The notes beneath the pieces were generated by a model. It was given only the letters and a program-made list of their open reading frames with translations. It searched no databases and was not told the origin of the DNA. Both the position numbers and the translations under genes were made by a program. DNA of 38,453 nucleotides from Lachnospiraceae bacterium (lineage in GTDB: Bacteria > Bacillota > Clostridia > Lachnospirales > Lachnospiraceae). The DNA lies in NCBI GenBank assembly GCA_029225485.1, contig JAQXWO010000041.1, positions 1 to 38,453 of the forward strand, read 5' to 3'. This document shows positions 8,283 through 16,719 of this stretch, one piece after another. How positions within the stretch are numbered: the stretch's first letter is position 1; each line of letters opens with the position of its first letter.

Positions 8283-8332
8283 TATAATATTGGCAGTGCT
8301 GTGAATCTGATTTTTACATAATTATGAAGGAG
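8283..8332 (+). promoter_or_regulatory. -10 box and ribosome site of the arabinofuranosidase gene
   Basis: TATAAT at 8283-8288 is a perfect -10 box, but no good -35 hexamer is present at normal spacing (TTCCCT at 8261), suggesting an activator-dependent promoter. AAGGAG at 8327-8332 precedes ATG 8341 by 8 bases. Confidence 0.45.
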
Positions 8333-8340
8333 AAGGTACT

Positions 8341-10386
8341 ATGAAGATTGCACGTAAATATGGAGAAAGTATTTCTCCGGAAATGATCGGTCTTTTCTTT
8401 GAAGACATCAACTTTGCTGCGGATGGCGGCCTTTACGCAGAAATGATCGAGAACCGTTCTTTTGAAGCCAGGGAAGGTTTTGGAACGCCGGGTAAATTCT
8501 ATGCAGTAGATGATTACGGTTATGCATGGAAACCGGTCTGCGGGGAAGGAGAGCAGGCGCCGCGGATGCAGTATGTGACCGGGACTCCGCTTTCCACGGT
8601 AAATCCCCATTATCTGAGACTGACTGCATATGCATCCGGACAGGGCTTTGCCAATCAGGCGTATGATGGGATCTATCTGAAACAGGGCATGAAATACCAT
8701 GTTTCTTTCTACGCAAGATGCGTTGAGTTTGGGGGAGAAGCTTTTACCGTTGAGGTGAAAAAAGACGGAAAGGTCTATGCAGAGGGATCAGTTCAGGCTG
8801 TGAAACCTGTACCCTATGGACCCTTTACAGATCTGACGGTAGAATTCCCGATGGCGGACGGACCCTTTGCAGAAATTATGAATGAGGCAAAGAATGCGGA
8901 CGCAGAAAAATGCTGCAGAGAACATGAATGGATCAAATATGAGCTGGTGCTGACTGCTTCTGAGACAGTTGCCGGCGCAGAGTTTATTCTGAGCCTGGAT
9001 GCAGCAGGTGTCGTGGAATTTGACCTGATCTCCATGATTCCGGAGGATGCAGTTGCCGGTGTGTTCCGGAAAGATCTTTTTGAAGCGTTGAAGGACATCA
9101 AGCCTGGATTTATCCGTTTCCCCGGCGGATGTATTGTGGAAGGTATCAGCCTTGAGAACCGCTATCAGTGGAAAAACACCGTTGGAGACTTAAAGGACAG
9201 AAAATATATTCCGAACCTCTGGGCTTTCCAGGATGACAGAAGTTTACGTAAGGATCTGGATGTGAAACGTCCGGATGCCCATTATGGACAGTCCTACGGC
9301 ATTGGTTTCTATGAGTATTTCCTGCTCTGTGAGCTTCTCGGCGCAAAGCCCCTTCCGGTGCTTGGAATGGGAGCCGCGTGCCAGTTCCGTACTACAGAGA
9401 TGGTTCCGATCGACAGCGAGGAGTTTAAGGAATTTGTGCAGGATGCACTGGATCTGATCGAGTTTGCCAATGGTCCGGCAGACAGCAGATGGGGCGGACT
9501 CCGTGCCAAGATGGGACATCCGGAGCCCTTTGGTCTTGAAATGCTTGCTATTGGAAACGAGCAGTGGGAGACAAAGTATCTGGATATCTTTGCACGCCAT
9601 GTACGTTTTGAACAGGCAGTTCATGAAGTATATCCGGAGATCAGACTTCTCGGCACGGCAGGCCCGAGTGTGGAGAACGGTCTTTATGATCTGGCATGGG
9701 ATTTTTACCGCAAGGGACAGAAGGAGAATCCGGGATTTGTCTATGCAGTGGATGAACATTATTATGTATCTCCGAAGTGGATGTACGATCATATTGAATT
9801 CTATGACAGCTATCCGAGAGAAGTTGGCGTGTTTGCCGGTGAGTACGCAGCTCATACCGAAGATAAGGAAAACACAATGGAAAGCGCTCTGGCAGAGGCG
9901 GCATTTATGACCGGTCTGGAGAAAAATGCAGGCGTGATCAAGCTGGCGTCCTATGCGCCCCTCTTTAACCGTATCGGGCACAGCCAGTGGAAACCGGATA
10001 TGATCTGGTTTGACGACCATCAGGTATATCTGACACCGAACTATTATGTACAGAAGCTTTATGGAAATCATGTGGGTGACCACACTCTTCAGCTGGACGG
10101 ACAGGATGTGGAACTGAGAAAATCAGGTATCTATGTGACTGTGTCCGAGACAAAGGACGGGGAACTGATTCTGAAAGCGGTGAATACCAATGATTCCGCC
10201 TTTGAGCTTCCGATGGAAGGTGAGGATGGCCAGCCGATGACCGGTGAAGCCAGAGTGTGGGTACTGGAAACAGCAGGTGAGAAACCGGCAGACAAACCGG
10301 AGCCTTCCAGAGTTACTGAGCAGACTCTGGAGCTGAAGGGGAGCATCTCCCTGGCTCCGAAGAGTTTTACCGTTGTGAGAATATAA
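8341..10386 (+). CDS. GH51 alpha-L-arabinofuranosidase
   Basis: A 681-residue retaining glycosidase releasing terminal alpha-L-arabinofuranose from arabinan, arabinoxylan or arabinogalactan side chains. The N-terminal signature ISPEMIGLFFEDINFAADGGLYAEMIENRSFEA is characteristic of GH51 enzymes with an inserted carbohydrate-binding-like region (about residues 70-235). Acid/base Glu is in AIGNEQWE (about residue 406) and nucleophile Glu in VDEHYYVSPKWM (about residue 471). A C-terminal beta-sandwich ends the protein at SFTVVRI. There is no signal peptide, so it works in the cytoplasm on imported oligosaccharides. It is monocistronic, followed by a repeat element and a terminator. Its link to the sugar locus further downstream is inferred. 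Confidence 0.93.
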   Translation: MKIARKYGESISPEMIGLFFEDINFAADGGLYAEMIENRSFEAREGFGTPGKFYAVDDYGYAWKPVCGEGEQAPRMQYVTGTPLSTVNPHYLRLTAYASGQGFANQAYDGIYLKQGMKYHVSFYARCVEFGGEAFTVEVKKDGKVYAEGSVQAVKPVPYGPFTDLTVEFPMADGPFAEIMNEAKNADAEKCCREHEWIKYELVLTASETVAGAEFILSLDAAGVVEFDLISMIPEDAVAGVFRKDLFEALKDIKPGFIRFPGGCIVEGISLENRYQWKNTVGDLKDRKYIPNLWAFQDDRSLRKDLDVKRPDAHYGQSYGIGFYEYFLLCELLGAKPLPVLGMGAACQFRTTEMVPIDSEEFKEFVQDALDLIEFANGPADSRWGGLRAKMGHPEPFGLEMLAIGNEQWETKYLDIFARHVRFEQAVHEVYPEIRLLGTAGPSVENGLYDLAWDFYRKGQKENPGFVYAVDEHYYVSPKWMYDHIEFYDSYPREVGVFAGEYAAHTEDKENTMESALAEAAFMTGLEKNAGVIKLASYAPLFNRIGHSQWKPDMIWFDDHQVYLTPNYYVQKLYGNHVGDHTLQLDGQDVELRKSGIYVTVSETKDGELILKAVNTNDSAFELPMEGEDGQPMTGEARVWVLETAGEKPADKPEPSRVTEQTLELKGSISLAPKSFTVVRI

Positions 10387-10576
10387 TGATGCCAGGGTCA
10401 AAAGCCATAAACCACGATGTGCTTGCACAAGAGTGGTTTTATGGCTTAGTGACCCGCCCGATATGAGGATAAAAGTGGAGCGTAAGCTCCGCGATATCCG
10501 AATATCGGGCAGGAGTGTGGGAGTACGCAGCACGGAACACTCCGTCAGGCATCTTTTGACCTTAACATCATATAAT
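10382..10576. repeat. Multi-hairpin intergenic element with imperfect terminal inverted repeats
   Basis: The ends are related: the first 24 bases (to GGGTCAAAAG at 10405) and the reverse complement of the last 24 (from CTTTTGACC at 10553) agree at about 18 positions. Inside are three more stems: AGCCATAAA/CCAC with GTGG/TTTTATGGCT (10403-10446), CCCGATAT...ATATCGGG (10456-10508) enclosing GGAGC-GTAA-GCTCC, and GAGTGT...ACACTC (10513-10542). The left end overlaps the GH51 stop codon. No coding sequence is visible. It looks like a small non-autonomous repeat (MITE- or REP-like) or structured RNA. Confidence 0.55.
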
Positions 10577-10584
10577 AAGAAAGT

Positions 10585-10611
10585 AAGGGAGCTTCCGTCT
10601 CCCTTATTTTT
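10585..10611 (+). terminator. Rho-independent terminator after GH51
   Basis: AAGGGAG (10585-10591) pairs with CTCCCTT (10599-10605) around a 7-base loop, followed by ATTTTTCTT. It separates the arabinofuranosidase from the permease gene. Confidence 0.8.
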
Positions 10612-10688
10612 CTTGCCCCTTCGCTTGTTTCATTATATAATAGCATCGTTCTTATCAGGAATATCGAAGTAACTTAGGAGGAGAGAAA

Positions 10689-12089
10689 ATGAAAGACTCT
10701 AAGACAAGCAGAGCGGAATATGATTTTTACGGAAAGCTTCCGCTCTCAAAAGCTATTCCCCTGGGATTGCAGCATGTGCTGGCCATGTTTGTGGGGAATC
10801 TGACACCGCTTCTGATCATTACCAGCGCATGCGGACTGGGCGCAGGAAGTGAGTATGCTTCTCTGCAGGTGTCTCTTCTGCAGAACGCCATGTGGATCGC
10901 CGGAATCGTGACGCTGGTACAGCTGTATGCCATCGGTCCCGCGGGCGGCAAGGTGCCGATCATCATGGGCACCAGTTCCGGTTTTATCGGTGTGTGCAGC
11001 AGTGTGGCCTCTGCCATGGGCGGCGGGATCCTGGCTTACGGTGCTGTGATGTGTGCATCCGTCATCGGCGGACTTTTCGAAGGTGTGCTCGGTTTTATGC
11101 TGAAGCCGCTCCGCAGATTTTTCCCGCCGGTAGTGACGGGATCAGTGGTACTTTCCATCGGACTTTCTCTGATCGCGGTGGGAGTCAATTCCTTTGGCGG
11201 CGGCAGCTCTGCAAATGATTTTGGTTCGATGGAAAATCTGCTGCTGGGGGCGATCGTGCTGCTGGTTATCGTGGCCCTGAAGCATGGCACAAAGGGGATC
11301 ACCAGCGCATCTTCCATCCTGATCGGTATTATTGTCGGTTATATCGTGGCTGCCATCATGGGTGTAGTGCTGCCGACCACAGCAGTCAATGCAGAGGGTG
11401 TGGAATATACCAAAGCATGGGTGCTGAACTGGGACAAGGTAAAAGAGGCCAGCTGGTTTGCCCTTCCGAAGCCGCTTCCGGTGAAGCTGGTATTCGATCT
11501 GCGGGCAGTGCTTCCGATCCTGATCATGTTTGTCGTCACTGCGGTAGAAACCATCGGTGATATTTCCGGTGTCATGGAAGGCGGTATGGGACGGGAAGCT
11601 ACAGACAGGGAACTCTCCGGAGGCGTGATCTGCGATGGTATCGGTTCCAGCTTTGCCGCTCTGTTCGGTGTCCTTCCGAATACCTCTTTCAGCCAGAACG
11701 TAGGACTTGTGACCATGACGAAGATCGTCAATCGTTTTGCACTGGCCACTGGCGCTGTTTTCCTGATCCTCTGCGGTCTTTTCCCGAAGCTGGCGGCTCT
11801 GATCTCCATCATGCCCCAGAGCGTTCTGGGAGGCGCTGCTGTCATGATGTTCTCATCCATCGTGGTCAGCGGTATTCAGCTGGTGACGAAGAACCCGATC
11901 ACCTCCAGAAATATCACGATCCTTTCCGTAGCACTTGGCCTGGGATACGGACTTGGCTCCAACAGCAGCATTCTGGCGCATCTTCCACAGGCAGTCCAGC
12001 TGATCTTCGGCGGTTCCGGAATCGTGCCGGCGGCACTTGTGGCGATCGTGCTGAATATTGTGCTTCCAGAATCGAAAGAGGATGCCTGA
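10689..12089 (+). CDS. NCS2-family nucleobase permease (xanthine/uracil type)
   Basis: A 466-residue polytopic transporter of the nucleobase:cation symporter-2 family, importing a purine or uracil with a proton. The N-terminal LGLQHVLAMFVGNLTPLL, the GTSSGFIG and VTGSVVLSIGLSLI helices, the signature TAVETIGDISGVMEGGMGREAT (helix 8 with the substrate-binding Glu), and LPNTSFSQNVGLVTMTKIVNR are all family features. About 12-14 membrane helices are visible. The sequence is closer to xanthine/uric-acid permeases (PbuX/XanP) than to UraA by eye, but the substrate is uncertain. AGGAGGAGA lies 8 bases before ATG 10689. No purine riboswitch is seen upstream. A strong terminator follows, so it is a single-gene unit. 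Confidence 0.88.
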   Translation: MKDSKTSRAEYDFYGKLPLSKAIPLGLQHVLAMFVGNLTPLLIITSACGLGAGSEYASLQVSLLQNAMWIAGIVTLVQLYAIGPAGGKVPIIMGTSSGFIGVCSSVASAMGGGILAYGAVMCASVIGGLFEGVLGFMLKPLRRFFPPVVTGSVVLSIGLSLIAVGVNSFGGGSSANDFGSMENLLLGAIVLLVIVALKHGTKGITSASSILIGIIVGYIVAAIMGVVLPTTAVNAEGVEYTKAWVLNWDKVKEASWFALPKPLPVKLVFDLRAVLPILIMFVVTAVETIGDISGVMEGGMGREATDRELSGGVICDGIGSSFAALFGVLPNTSFSQNVGLVTMTKIVNRFALATGAVFLILCGLFPKLAALISIMPQSVLGGAAVMMFSSIVVSGIQLVTKNPITSRNITILSVALGLGYGLGSNSSILAHLPQAVQLIFGGSGIVPAALVAIVLNIVLPESKEDA

Positions 12090-12144
12090 TCGCAAAGAAT
12101 GGCAGGCAGGTGTTCTGAGACAGTTAAAAAAATAATCCAGATGC

Positions 12145-12195
12145 AAAAGACGCAGTGCTGAATGAACGAACCATTCAGCTGCTGCGTCTTTTTTG
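12145..12195 (+). terminator. Rho-independent terminator after the NCS2 permease
   Basis: AAAAGACGCAG at 12145-12155 pairs with CTGCGTCTTTT at 12182-12192, with an inner CTGAATG/CATTCAG stem and a T-run (TTTTTT) at the 3' side. It is close to symmetrical and may also work on the other strand. Confidence 0.85.
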
Positions 12196-12339
12196 TCAGC
12201 AGGGCGGCTCAGCTGTGAACTGACAGGCAGGAATGCAGGGGTCTCTAAAATTGACACATCTGTATGAAAAAAAGCACTATCAGAAAAGCACTTTCAGATG
12301 TACAATACAGATAACATTGGGAGAAGGAGGAATTCCCTG

Positions 12340-12429
12340 TGCTGCGGACGGGAGTCGGGACTTTCTTACACGGAAAATCAAGAGGGCGGAGTGACGGCGC
12401 ATATCCTGCTTCCGCTGGAGGAGGAATGA
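12340..12429 (+). pseudogene. C-terminal remnant of a sensor histidine kinase
   Basis: In the frame ending at TGA 12427 the codons read GLSYTENQEGGVTAHILLPLEEE, which looks like the last strand and tail of a histidine-kinase ATPase domain (a VTAHILLPL ending). The stop lies 2 bases before the response-regulator ATG, the usual kinase-regulator junction. Upstream there is no open frame for the rest of a kinase, only about 30 codons. A strong AAGGAGG followed by GTG at 12339 sits just before it, possibly the old kinase start fused to its end by deletion. Assignment rests on a short match. Confidence 0.5.
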
Positions 12430-12431
12430 GT

Positions 12432-13190
12432 ATGAAAAAGCTGCGTGTACTGCTGGTGGATGACGAGATCATGATACGGGAGGGGTTCAAGAAGCTGTTT
12501 GACTGGGAAGCCCATGACTGTGAAGTGGTGGGGGAAGCGGCAGACGGTATGGAGGCATTGGCCAGGATCGATTCTCTGATGCCGGACATTGCTATTATGG
12601 ATATCAATATTCCGATTATGAACGGGCTGAAGGTGATCCAGCTCAGCCGTATGAAGCACCCGGACACGGCATTTGTCATCGTGTCAGGTTATGATGATTT
12701 TTCCTATTGTCGGGAGGCGCTGCGTCTGCAGATCACTGATTATATCCTGAAGCCTGTGAATTATGAGGAGTTCGGGACCTGCATTGATAATCTGAAGATC
12801 GCGCTGTTTCAGCGGCAGTCTGCCCGGAGCAGGGAGCGAAAGGAAGAGAGGCAGGAGGAGCGCACCATAAGCGGCATTACCCGTTATATGCAGGAGCATC
12901 TGGCAGAGGAGATCAGCCTTTCTGTGCTGGCAGAGGAATTCCACCTCAACGGCCAGTATATCAGCCAGCTGTTTAAAAATGAGATCGGGGTAAATTTCCT
13001 CGCCTATCTGACAAATATCCGGATGGAGAAGGCAAAGAAACTGTTGTTGACGACATCCTTATCTATTGCGGAGGTATCAGAACAGTCCGGGTATGGAGAT
13101 TATCGAGTCTTTACCAAGGTATTTAAAAAGAATGAAGGAATCACGCCGTCACAGTACAGACGGGATTTCCTGGAGGGAGAAACATGCTGA
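12432..13190 (+). CDS. YesN-type response regulator (receiver + AraC DNA-binding domain)
   Basis: A 252-residue two-component regulator. The receiver domain has LLVDDE, the phospho-acceptor Asp57 in DIAIMDINIP, Ser/Thr in VIVSGYDDF and Lys107 in ILKPVNYEEF. A charged linker (about 130-150) leads to an AraC-type double helix-turn-helix (ISLSVLAEEFHLNGQYISQLFKNEIG and IAEVSEQSGYGDYRVFTKVFKK). The track start at GTG 12339 adds 31 unrelated residues; AGGAGG at 12419-12424 with 7-base spacing supports ATG 12432. A kinase scar precedes it, so its partner is missing here. It overlaps the ABC ATPase start by 7 bases (ATGCTGA), so it likely controls that exporter. Confidence 0.88.
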   Translation: MKKLRVLLVDDEIMIREGFKKLFDWEAHDCEVVGEAADGMEALARIDSLMPDIAIMDINIPIMNGLKVIQLSRMKHPDTAFVIVSGYDDFSYCREALRLQITDYILKPVNYEEFGTCIDNLKIALFQRQSARSRERKEERQEERTISGITRYMQEHLAEEISLSVLAEEFHLNGQYISQLFKNEIGVNFLAYLTNIRMEKAKKLLLTTSLSIAEVSEQSGYGDYRVFTKVFKKNEGITPSQYRRDFLEGETC

Positions 13191-13894
13191 GAATTGAAAA
13201 TCTGACGAAAGTTTACGGAGAGAAAAAAGCAGTGGATCATCTGACACTGCACATTCAGCCCGGCGAGATCTATGGATTTATCGGTCATAATGGCGCCGGT
13301 AAGACCACGACCATCCGGTCCTGCTGCGGGATCCTGCAGTTTGATGAGGGAGAGATCTATATTGACGGGGTCTCCATAAAAAAGGATCCCATTGCCTGCA
13401 AGAGAAAGCTGGCCTATATTCCGGATAATCCGGATCTTTATGAGTTTATGACAGGGATTCAGTTTCTGAATTTTGTGGCGGATATTTTCGGGGTCAGCGC
13501 CGGAGACAGACAGGAACGGATCCGCCGGTATGCGGATATGTTTGAACTGACGGATGACCTGGCTCAGCCGATCTCTGCCTATTCCCACGGTATGAAGCAG
13601 AAGCTGGCAGTCATCTCTGCTCTGCTTCACGATCCCAGGCTCATCATTATGGATGAACCCTTTGTGGGACTGGACCCGAAGGCCACGCACCTGCTGAAAA
13701 CAGTGATGCGGGAGCTCTGCAGCAGCGGTACGGCGATCTTTTTCTCCACCCATGTGCTGGAGGTAGCGGAAAAGCTTTGTGACAAAGTGGCTATCATAAA
13801 GGGCGGCAAACTGATCAAATCGGGAACCATGGAGGAGGTTAAGGGTGACACATCACTGGAGGACGTGTTCCTGGAACTGGAGGATGCGCAATGA
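13184..13894 (+). CDS. ABC transporter ATP-binding protein (exporter type)
   Basis: A 236-residue ATPase subunit. Walker A is GHNGAGKTT near residue 35, the Q-loop region reads AYIPDNPDLYEFMT, the signature motif is YSHGMKQKL (Ser-His in place of the standard Ser-Gly), Walker B is LIIMDEPF, and the switch His is in FFSTHVLE. Short C-terminus with ...LEDVFLELED as in CcmA/BcrA/NatA-type exporters. It starts inside the last codons of the response regulator and its stop overlaps the permease start (ATGA), so the three are translationally coupled. Substrate unknown; exporters of this type handle peptides, antibiotics or lipids. Confidence 0.9.
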   Translation: MLRIENLTKVYGEKKAVDHLTLHIQPGEIYGFIGHNGAGKTTTIRSCCGILQFDEGEIYIDGVSIKKDPIACKRKLAYIPDNPDLYEFMTGIQFLNFVADIFGVSAGDRQERIRRYADMFELTDDLAQPISAYSHGMKQKLAVISALLHDPRLIIMDEPFVGLDPKATHLLKTVMRELCSSGTAIFFSTHVLEVAEKLCDKVAIIKGGKLIKSGTMEEVKGDTSLEDVFLELEDAQ

Positions 13895-15492
13895 CAAAGG
13901 CATTATTCAAAAAACAGATGATGGAGTCCTTCTCATGGCTCTATTTTAACAGCAAAAACGGAAAAAGGCGCAGCGGGAAGGGCATCCTTCTTTATGGTCT
14001 GATGTATCTTCTGATCTTTGGCGTGCTTGGTTATGTGTTTTATATGATGGCCTCCGGGCTCTGCGAGCCTCTGCACGGAATCGGGCTGGACTGGCTGTAT
14101 TTTGCGATCACAGGGCTGGTGGGTATCGTGCTGGGCGTATTCGGCAGTGTGTTTAACACTTATGCATCCCTCTATCAGGCGAAGGACAATGATCTCCTTC
14201 TGTCCATGCCGGTGCCCACCTCACGGATCCTGATGGCGCGGCTCTCAGGGGTCTATGCTGTGGGGCTGATGTACGAGATGATCGTCATGATTCCGGTATT
14301 GAGCGTGTGGTTTTTCTCTGTGAAGGTGGGCGCGGCAGGAATCGTGTTCAGTCTTCTGATTCCTTTTGTGATGTCCTTTTTTGTACTCACACTGTCCTGT
14401 ATCCTGGGCTGGGTGGTTGCCCAGATCAGTGCGCGGGTGAAAAACAAGAGTATGGTGACCGTCCTGCTGTCCCTTGCCTTTCTGGGAGGATATTATTACG
14501 TCTATTTCAAAGCCTCTCAGATGCTGATGGATCTGATCGCCAATGCACAGAATATTGCGAAAAATGTGAAAAATATCCTGTATCCTCTGTACCATATGGG
14601 GCTGGCTGCAGAGGGCAATCCGGTGTCCATGCTGATATTTACGGCAATCGTTCTGGTTTTCTTCGGTATTGTATACGGTGTACTGGAGCACAGCTTCCTG
14701 AAGCTTGCCACCGCGAACCGGGGCTCGGCCAGAACCAGATATAAGGAGAGACCGGTGAAGGCCGGAAGCGCTGACAGCGCATTGTTAAAGAAGGAACTGA
14801 AGCGTTTTACCGGCAGCGCCAACTATATGATGAACTGCGGACTGGGCATCCTTTTCATGCTGGCTGCCTCCGCGGCGCTGGTGATCAAAGGAAGGTTTCT
14901 GGCTGAAATACTGGACATGCTTATGCTTTATGCGGGCGGAGAAAACATCATTCCTTTGCTGCTGACCGCTGCCCTCTGCATGCTTGCTTCCATGAACGAT
15001 ATATCCGCCCCTTCCGTATCACTGGAAGGAAAAAATATCTGGCTCGCGCAGGTACTGCCGGTATCCTCCTGGAAGGTGCTGAAAGCCAAGCTGAAGCTGC
15101 ATCTGCTTCTTACACTGCCTCCGGTACTCCTTCTGACCGTGTGTGTCCTGGTTGTATTCAGGCCGGAGGCGTCCTTTTTGGTGCTGATTCCGCTCACGGC
15201 AGTCCTCTTCGTCTTTCTGATGGCCATGTGGGGACTGTTCCTGAACCTGAAAGCGCCCAATCTGAACTGGACCAGTGAGGTCGTCCCCATCAAGCAGTCC
15301 TTAAGCGTGACACTGACACTGTTCGGAGGCTGGGGAATCGTCATGATTCTGGGAGGAGTGTATTTCCTGGTGATGAAGTGGCTTATCCCTGCGGTATTTC
15401 TGATGTGCACAGATGTACTTATGCTGGCTGCAAATGCGGTTCTGTTCCGCTGGTTAAAGACAGGGGGCAGCAGGAGATTTGAACAATTATAA
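13891..15492 (+). CDS. ABC transporter permease (exporter type)
   Basis: A 533-residue membrane protein forming the channel for the ATPase encoded just before it. Roughly twelve hydrophobic segments are visible in two groups (residues about 30-260 and 315-525), joined by a basic cytoplasmic stretch (ARTRYKERPVKAG) near residue 285. The N-terminal segment has the MTKALFKKQMMESFSWLYFNSKNGKRRSGK type opening seen in large clostridial ABC-2 like permeases. The ATGA overlap with the ATPase gene shows co-translation. A strong terminator follows within 20 bases, ending the regulator-ATPase-permease operon. Its cargo cannot be read from sequence. Confidence 0.83.
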   Translation: MTKALFKKQMMESFSWLYFNSKNGKRRSGKGILLYGLMYLLIFGVLGYVFYMMASGLCEPLHGIGLDWLYFAITGLVGIVLGVFGSVFNTYASLYQAKDNDLLLSMPVPTSRILMARLSGVYAVGLMYEMIVMIPVLSVWFFSVKVGAAGIVFSLLIPFVMSFFVLTLSCILGWVVAQISARVKNKSMVTVLLSLAFLGGYYYVYFKASQMLMDLIANAQNIAKNVKNILYPLYHMGLAAEGNPVSMLIFTAIVLVFFGIVYGVLEHSFLKLATANRGSARTRYKERPVKAGSADSALLKKELKRFTGSANYMMNCGLGILFMLAASAALVIKGRFLAEILDMLMLYAGGENIIPLLLTAALCMLASMNDISAPSVSLEGKNIWLAQVLPVSSWKVLKAKLKLHLLLTLPPVLLLTVCVLVVFRPEASFLVLIPLTAVLFVFLMAMWGLFLNLKAPNLNWTSEVVPIKQSLSVTLTLFGGWGIVMILGGVYFLVMKWLIPAVFLMCTDVLMLAANAVLFRWLKTGGSRRFEQL

Positions 15493-15510
15493 AGGAATGA
15501 TGCACGATGC

Positions 15511-15538
15511 ACCCGGCGGCAGAGACCGCCGGGTTTTT
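15511..15538 (+). terminator. Terminator ending the response regulator-ABC exporter operon
   Basis: ACCCGGCGG (15511-15519) pairs with CCGCCGGGT (15527-15535) with a short CAGAGA loop and a TTTTT run. It lies between convergent genes. Confidence 0.88.
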
Positions 15539-15557
15539 CCAGATTGGCCCGTGATTC

Positions 15558-16391
15558 TCAGCGTCGGTTCATCACCCGGAATGCCAGCGGCGTGATCCCG
15601 GTCATCTTTTTAAACATGGCGATAAAATGGCTGGCATCCTCAAAACCCACCTGACCGGCGATCATCTGGATATCCAGATGAGGACTGGCCAACAGTATTT
15701 CCTTTGCTTTGCTGATGCGGTAGCCGGTCAGATATTCATAGGTGGAGCAGCCGAGAAAGCGGCAGAACAGCCGTGACAGATACTGGGGTGTGACAAATAC
15801 CTGCCGGCTCAGCTCCCGGACAGTCAGCCGGGAGGCATAGCTGGTTTCGATTTCTTTTATTACCGGGGCAACATAGCGCTGATAGAGGGGCTCATCCGTC
15901 AGAGCTGCGGCAGCCACACCGTCCACGAAGCACATTAGAAAATGGTAACAGTGGACAGAGAGCTGCCGGGCATCTATTGGTGAATGCTCAAACAGCCGGA
16001 CACTGTCAGCGATGATCCGGGCGATCTCTGTGCCCTGTTCCCTGTCGGTAAACAGGATCTGCCTGTTTCCGAGAATCGTTCCGATGCTGCTTTCCATGCA
16101 GCCGGTAACCGTCACAAAAGAGGTAAACCATTCTTTTTCATTGCGGGTGTCTGCATTCTGGTAGGAATGGCTGACATAAGGAGCCAGCAGGATCCCTTCC
16201 CCTTTCTCCAGCAGACAGCTCTTTCCGTTTATTTCGATTTTTCCCACCCCTGTCTCCGTCTGAAGATAGTGATAATGAATATGTCCGTCAGGCCGGAAGA
16301 CCGGCTCCTGAAGCCAGTGATTCCCGGCAGAATCAAAGGTGAAGGGTTCATGGAGAGGGGTATTTCTGAAGTAGATCGGCATTAAAATCAC
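15558..16391 (-). CDS. AraC-family transcriptional regulator with cupin sensor domain
   Basis: A 277-residue regulator. The N-terminal half (about residues 20-110) is a cupin-like sugar-sensing domain (FRPDGHIHYHYLQTETGVG, LLEKGEGILLAPYVSHSYQN). The C-terminal 100 residues form the AraC double helix-turn-helix (LTVRELSRQVFVTPQYLSRLFCRFLG and IQMIAGQVGFEDASHFIAMFKKMTGITPLAFR). It is divergent from the GH42 beta-galactosidase gene and is its most likely regulator, probably binding in the 328-base gap between them. The start may be the first Met (16391) or Met4 (16382). Confidence 0.87.
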   Translation of the reverse strand: MILMPIYFRNTPLHEPFTFDSAGNHWLQEPVFRPDGHIHYHYLQTETGVGKIEINGKSCLLEKGEGILLAPYVSHSYQNADTRNEKEWFTSFVTVTGCMESSIGTILGNRQILFTDREQGTEIARIIADSVRLFEHSPIDARQLSVHCYHFLMCFVDGVAAAALTDEPLYQRYVAPVIKEIETSYASRLTVRELSRQVFVTPQYLSRLFCRFLGCSTYEYLTGYRISKAKEILLASPHLDIQMIAGQVGFEDASHFIAMFKKMTGITPLAFRVMNRR

Positions 16392-16452
16392 CTGTTTCGA
16401 AATCTTATATTTTTCAGCTTAACATATTGTACACGGGTTTGTAAAGAGGCTG

Positions 16453-16458
16453 TATAAT
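16453..16458 (+). promoter_or_regulatory. -10 box of the GH42 transcript
   Basis: TATAAT at 16453-16458 in the AraC/GH42 gap. The best -35-like match (TTGTAC, 16427) is 20 bases away, too far for good activity alone, so activation by the divergent AraC regulator is plausible. Confidence 0.4.
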
Positions 16459-16485
16459 ATAGGGCAGGTGCTTCGGATACAGGAC

Positions 16486-16640
16486 GCCGTCTGTCTGAAA
16501 CATATCCACCTGTGCTGCCTCCGTCCCGGACAGTCATGAAATCGGTCTGTCGGTGGACGGGTGCGTCCTTTCCTGACAGACAGATTCCATGGCAGTCCGT
16601 TCCGAGGTCAGACATGTCGGATATGTTTCAGGCAGACGGC
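16486..16640 (+). repeat. Long-range inverted repeat enclosing a structured GH42 leader
   Basis: GCCGTCTGTCTGAAACATATCC (16486-16507) pairs over its full 22 bases with 16619-16640; the only non-Watson-Crick position (16494 with 16632) is a G-U wobble in RNA. The 111-base interior has a second hairpin (CCGTCC...GGACGG, about 16520-16560, with an inner ACAG/CTGT stem). No open frame fits. This fills most of the leader between the -10 box and the ribosome site AGGAGG (16704-16710). Confidence 0.6.
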
Positions 16641-16719
16641 TGTTCTTCAGATGCATGCCAGGCAGTACATGGTGGATGTTCAGGAAGCAATGATATATAA
16701 CAGTAGGAGGAAATAAAAG

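Noticed and set aside
10577-10688. Purine riboswitch ahead of the NCS2 permease
   Set aside because: None of the conserved junction sequence of purine riboswitches is seen; only a terminator and the ribosome site are there.
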